The translations under genes and the position numbers were made by a program. Below the pieces are notes generated by a model that was given only the letters and a program-made list of their open reading frames with translations, ran no database searches and was not told the DNA's origin. 64,000 nt of DNA from Acanthacorydalis orientalis (Eukaryota; Arthropoda; Insecta; Megaloptera; Corydalidae), in the NCBI GenBank assembly GCA_034766995.1, contig CM068313.1, positions 37,047,496-37,111,495 on the forward strand. Direction: 5' to 3'. Of this stretch, positions 63,067-64,000 are shown piece after piece (position 1 is the stretch's first letter; every line of letters starts with the position of its first letter).

Positions 63067-64000
63067 CATAAATATTAATAATTCAAAAATACTCACAACA
63101 TTGATATTAACACTTGAATCATTGTCGTGAGGTCTTTTATACAGAGGACTGTGTACATCGGCTAATTTTTGCCATGGTCCCCGAAGATCATAAGTTTTAA
63201 CCTGCACAGCGTCCACTAATCTATAAAGGTATTGAAAATTAACTAGTTTATTGAGTATAACTACAATATTAGAATTAAATATGAATATTATTATGTTGGT
63301 AGGACAACAATTGCGGTTTTTTATATGAATTTGAAGATCATAAACTGCAATTATTTTCCTACCAACCTAATGTAAAAGAATTATATTCGAGGTACTAGTA
63401 TCTAATCCGACAAATTTGGTGGGAAAATAGAAAGAAAAGAACTTTTTATTGGTTTTTACAACATAATATATTTAAACATAAGAACGAAACTTAATGCATT
63501 AAACTTGAAACCTATGGAGCTGACAAAGCAAACATTCTCGTCACTATGAGCCTTGTCCTGTGGACAAAGTGACGAGAAAAATTTGTTTTTTTTTTATATA
63601 GAATAGATGAAAATATAATAAAATTAATAATCGACAAAAGTAGAGTGAAAATTTCGAACAAAATAATATGGCACCTTACTTGCACAAGTCAGAAACCCGG
63701 TATCCTAATTTTATACGATATTCTTCTGCAGGACCTTCCATTGTAATTTCCCAGCCTTTACTTTGCTTTTCGAATTCCCGTTTTAACTCTTGTACGAAAC
63801 TGACATAATTATTTTTATCAGATGGACTTCCTCCATCAGTGACAGGATACTCCCAATCCAAATTGATTCCATCGAAATTGTATTTTTTGATAAAAGCTGA
63901 TAAATATTTTTTTTAAAACATTTTTTTTAACTATGCAGGGTAATTGCACTTACCTATTACACTTGAAATAAATGTGCTCCTCCGTGATTTTTCTGAAACC
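60626..64000 (-). CDS. Chitinase-like GH18 protein C (5' part beyond the window)
   Basis: Third GH18 paralogue, cut by the right edge. Minus-strand exons are over 64000-63954 (partial), 63896-63680, 63220-63097, 61159-60974 and 60907-60626. Phases agree. Lengths 217, 124, 186 and 282 nearly match B (223, 124, 189, 282). The signature reads NFDGINLDWEYP, Asp-Asn-Asp-Glu, so the middle Asp is Asn but the last Asp and Glu are kept. The MxYD motif retains Tyr (KTYD). The C-terminal block is VMVYSLDLDDFRG, with Tyr replacing the usual Trp. It lacks the PGSSDR- or PGAPDR-like loop after WEYP and instead has PVTDGG. Signal peptide and N-terminal exons lie outside. The stop codon (60626-60628) sits at the edge of a (TA)n array. 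Of the three it looks closest to an active chitinase. Confidence 0.9.
61243..61301. repeat. (TA)n microsatellite
   Basis: TA array of nearly 60 bp in the chitinase-like C intron 61160-63096. Confidence 0.97.
61930..62043. repeat. (TA)n array adjacent to mariner family I copy
   Basis: TA array of over 100 bp with ATTATATA phase breaks. The mariner at 62045 begins directly at its right edge, consistent with TA targeting. Confidence 0.95.
62045..62831 (+). mobile_element. Internally deleted, degenerate mariner (family I) in chitinase-like C intron
   Basis: The left end starts CAAGGGTTGTTTGGTAAGTT. The right end, reversed, starts CGTGGGTCGTTTGATAAGTA, as in the 1757-2602 copy. The plus strand encodes remnants ETWIHYY, KTIIEAYYATLLDHLKEEL, FHQDNAPSHK and HLPYSPDVAPCDFFLFPN in more than one frame. 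The second and third Asp of the DD34D triad survive, while the first is broken (DETW to AETW). The N-terminal DNA-binding part is deleted. Frameshifted and dead. Confidence 0.92.
63294..63368. mobile_element. Very short MITE derived from mariner family II, copy 2
   Basis: TTATGTTGGTAGGACAACAA at the left and GCAATTATTTTCCTACCAAC at the right form an inverted pair within about 75 bp. The centre contains GAATTTGAAGATCATAAAC, matching the 48361-48439 copy. It lies in a chitinase-like C intron. Confidence 0.75.
63420..63580 (+). repeat. Dispersed repeat family R1, copy 3
   Basis: Contains TTTTTATTGGTTTTTACAAC, AACGAAACTTAATGCATTAA, GGAGCTGACAAAGCAAACA and the terminal hairpin CTCGTCACT...AAAGTGACGAG. 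It matches 53030-53225 over most of its length. It lies between two exons of chitinase-like C. Confidence 0.75.

Overview
The window is strongly AT-rich eukaryotic DNA with intron-bearing genes and a very high density of long (TA)n arrays. It also holds Tc1/mariner, hAT, piggyBac-like and LINE relics. The gene content fits an insect: an insect-type membrane dipeptidase, AIFM1, TCP11L1, a C-type lectin of the hemolymph lipopolysaccharide-binding type and chitinase-like GH18 paralogues. The lectin type and the degenerate mariner copies make a hymenopteran the best guess, but I cannot prove the order from sequence alone.

Layout. Positions 1-1450 are mostly non-coding, with one possible minus-strand exon at 759-872. 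A plus-strand membrane dipeptidase has 10 visible coding exons (1451-11901). A plus-strand AIFM1 follows (13435-16264, 591 aa), with one intron that is best explained as GC-AG. An AT-rich intergenic stretch leads to a plus-strand TCP11L1 gene (19823-23218, 499 aa). Positions 23219-27963 hold no gene but contain a 102-bp-arm inverted repeat (24769-25122). A minus-strand C-type lectin (27964-30648, first exon not found) comes next.

From 31010 to the right edge is a head-to-tail, minus-strand array of three GH18 chitinase-like genes: A (31010-41860, 415 aa), B (48764-56447, 402 aa) and C (60626 to beyond 64000). A and B share identical internal exon lengths and phases (179, 166, 223, 124 and 189 nt), so they arose by tandem duplication. 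None of the three has the intact GH18 signature DxxDxDxE. All three also change the active-site Trp near the C-terminus, to Phe, Phe and Tyr. Copy A has lost two of the three Asp residues. They look like secreted chitinase-like lectins or reduced-activity enzymes in different stages of catalytic decay. No chitin-binding peritrophin domain follows any of them in this window.

Mobile DNA fills the introns and gaps. There are two internally deleted copies of one mariner family (1757-2602, 62045-62831). There are two 5' fragments of a second mariner family and two very short MITE-like derivatives of it. A third, degenerate mariner lies at 57380-57830. Two Tc1 relics, a hAT element with a perfect 8-bp target duplication, a TTAA-flanked piggyBac-like MITE, a 1,000-bp element with perfect 27-bp terminal repeats, a pogo-like MITE and a LINE reverse-transcriptase relic complete the set. 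At least three unnamed interspersed repeat families also recur within the window. I saw no tRNA, rRNA or CRISPR array.

The most interesting signal is the decaying GH18 array. The unnamed transposon at 43314-44313 and the repeat families that can be built from copies within this single window come next.
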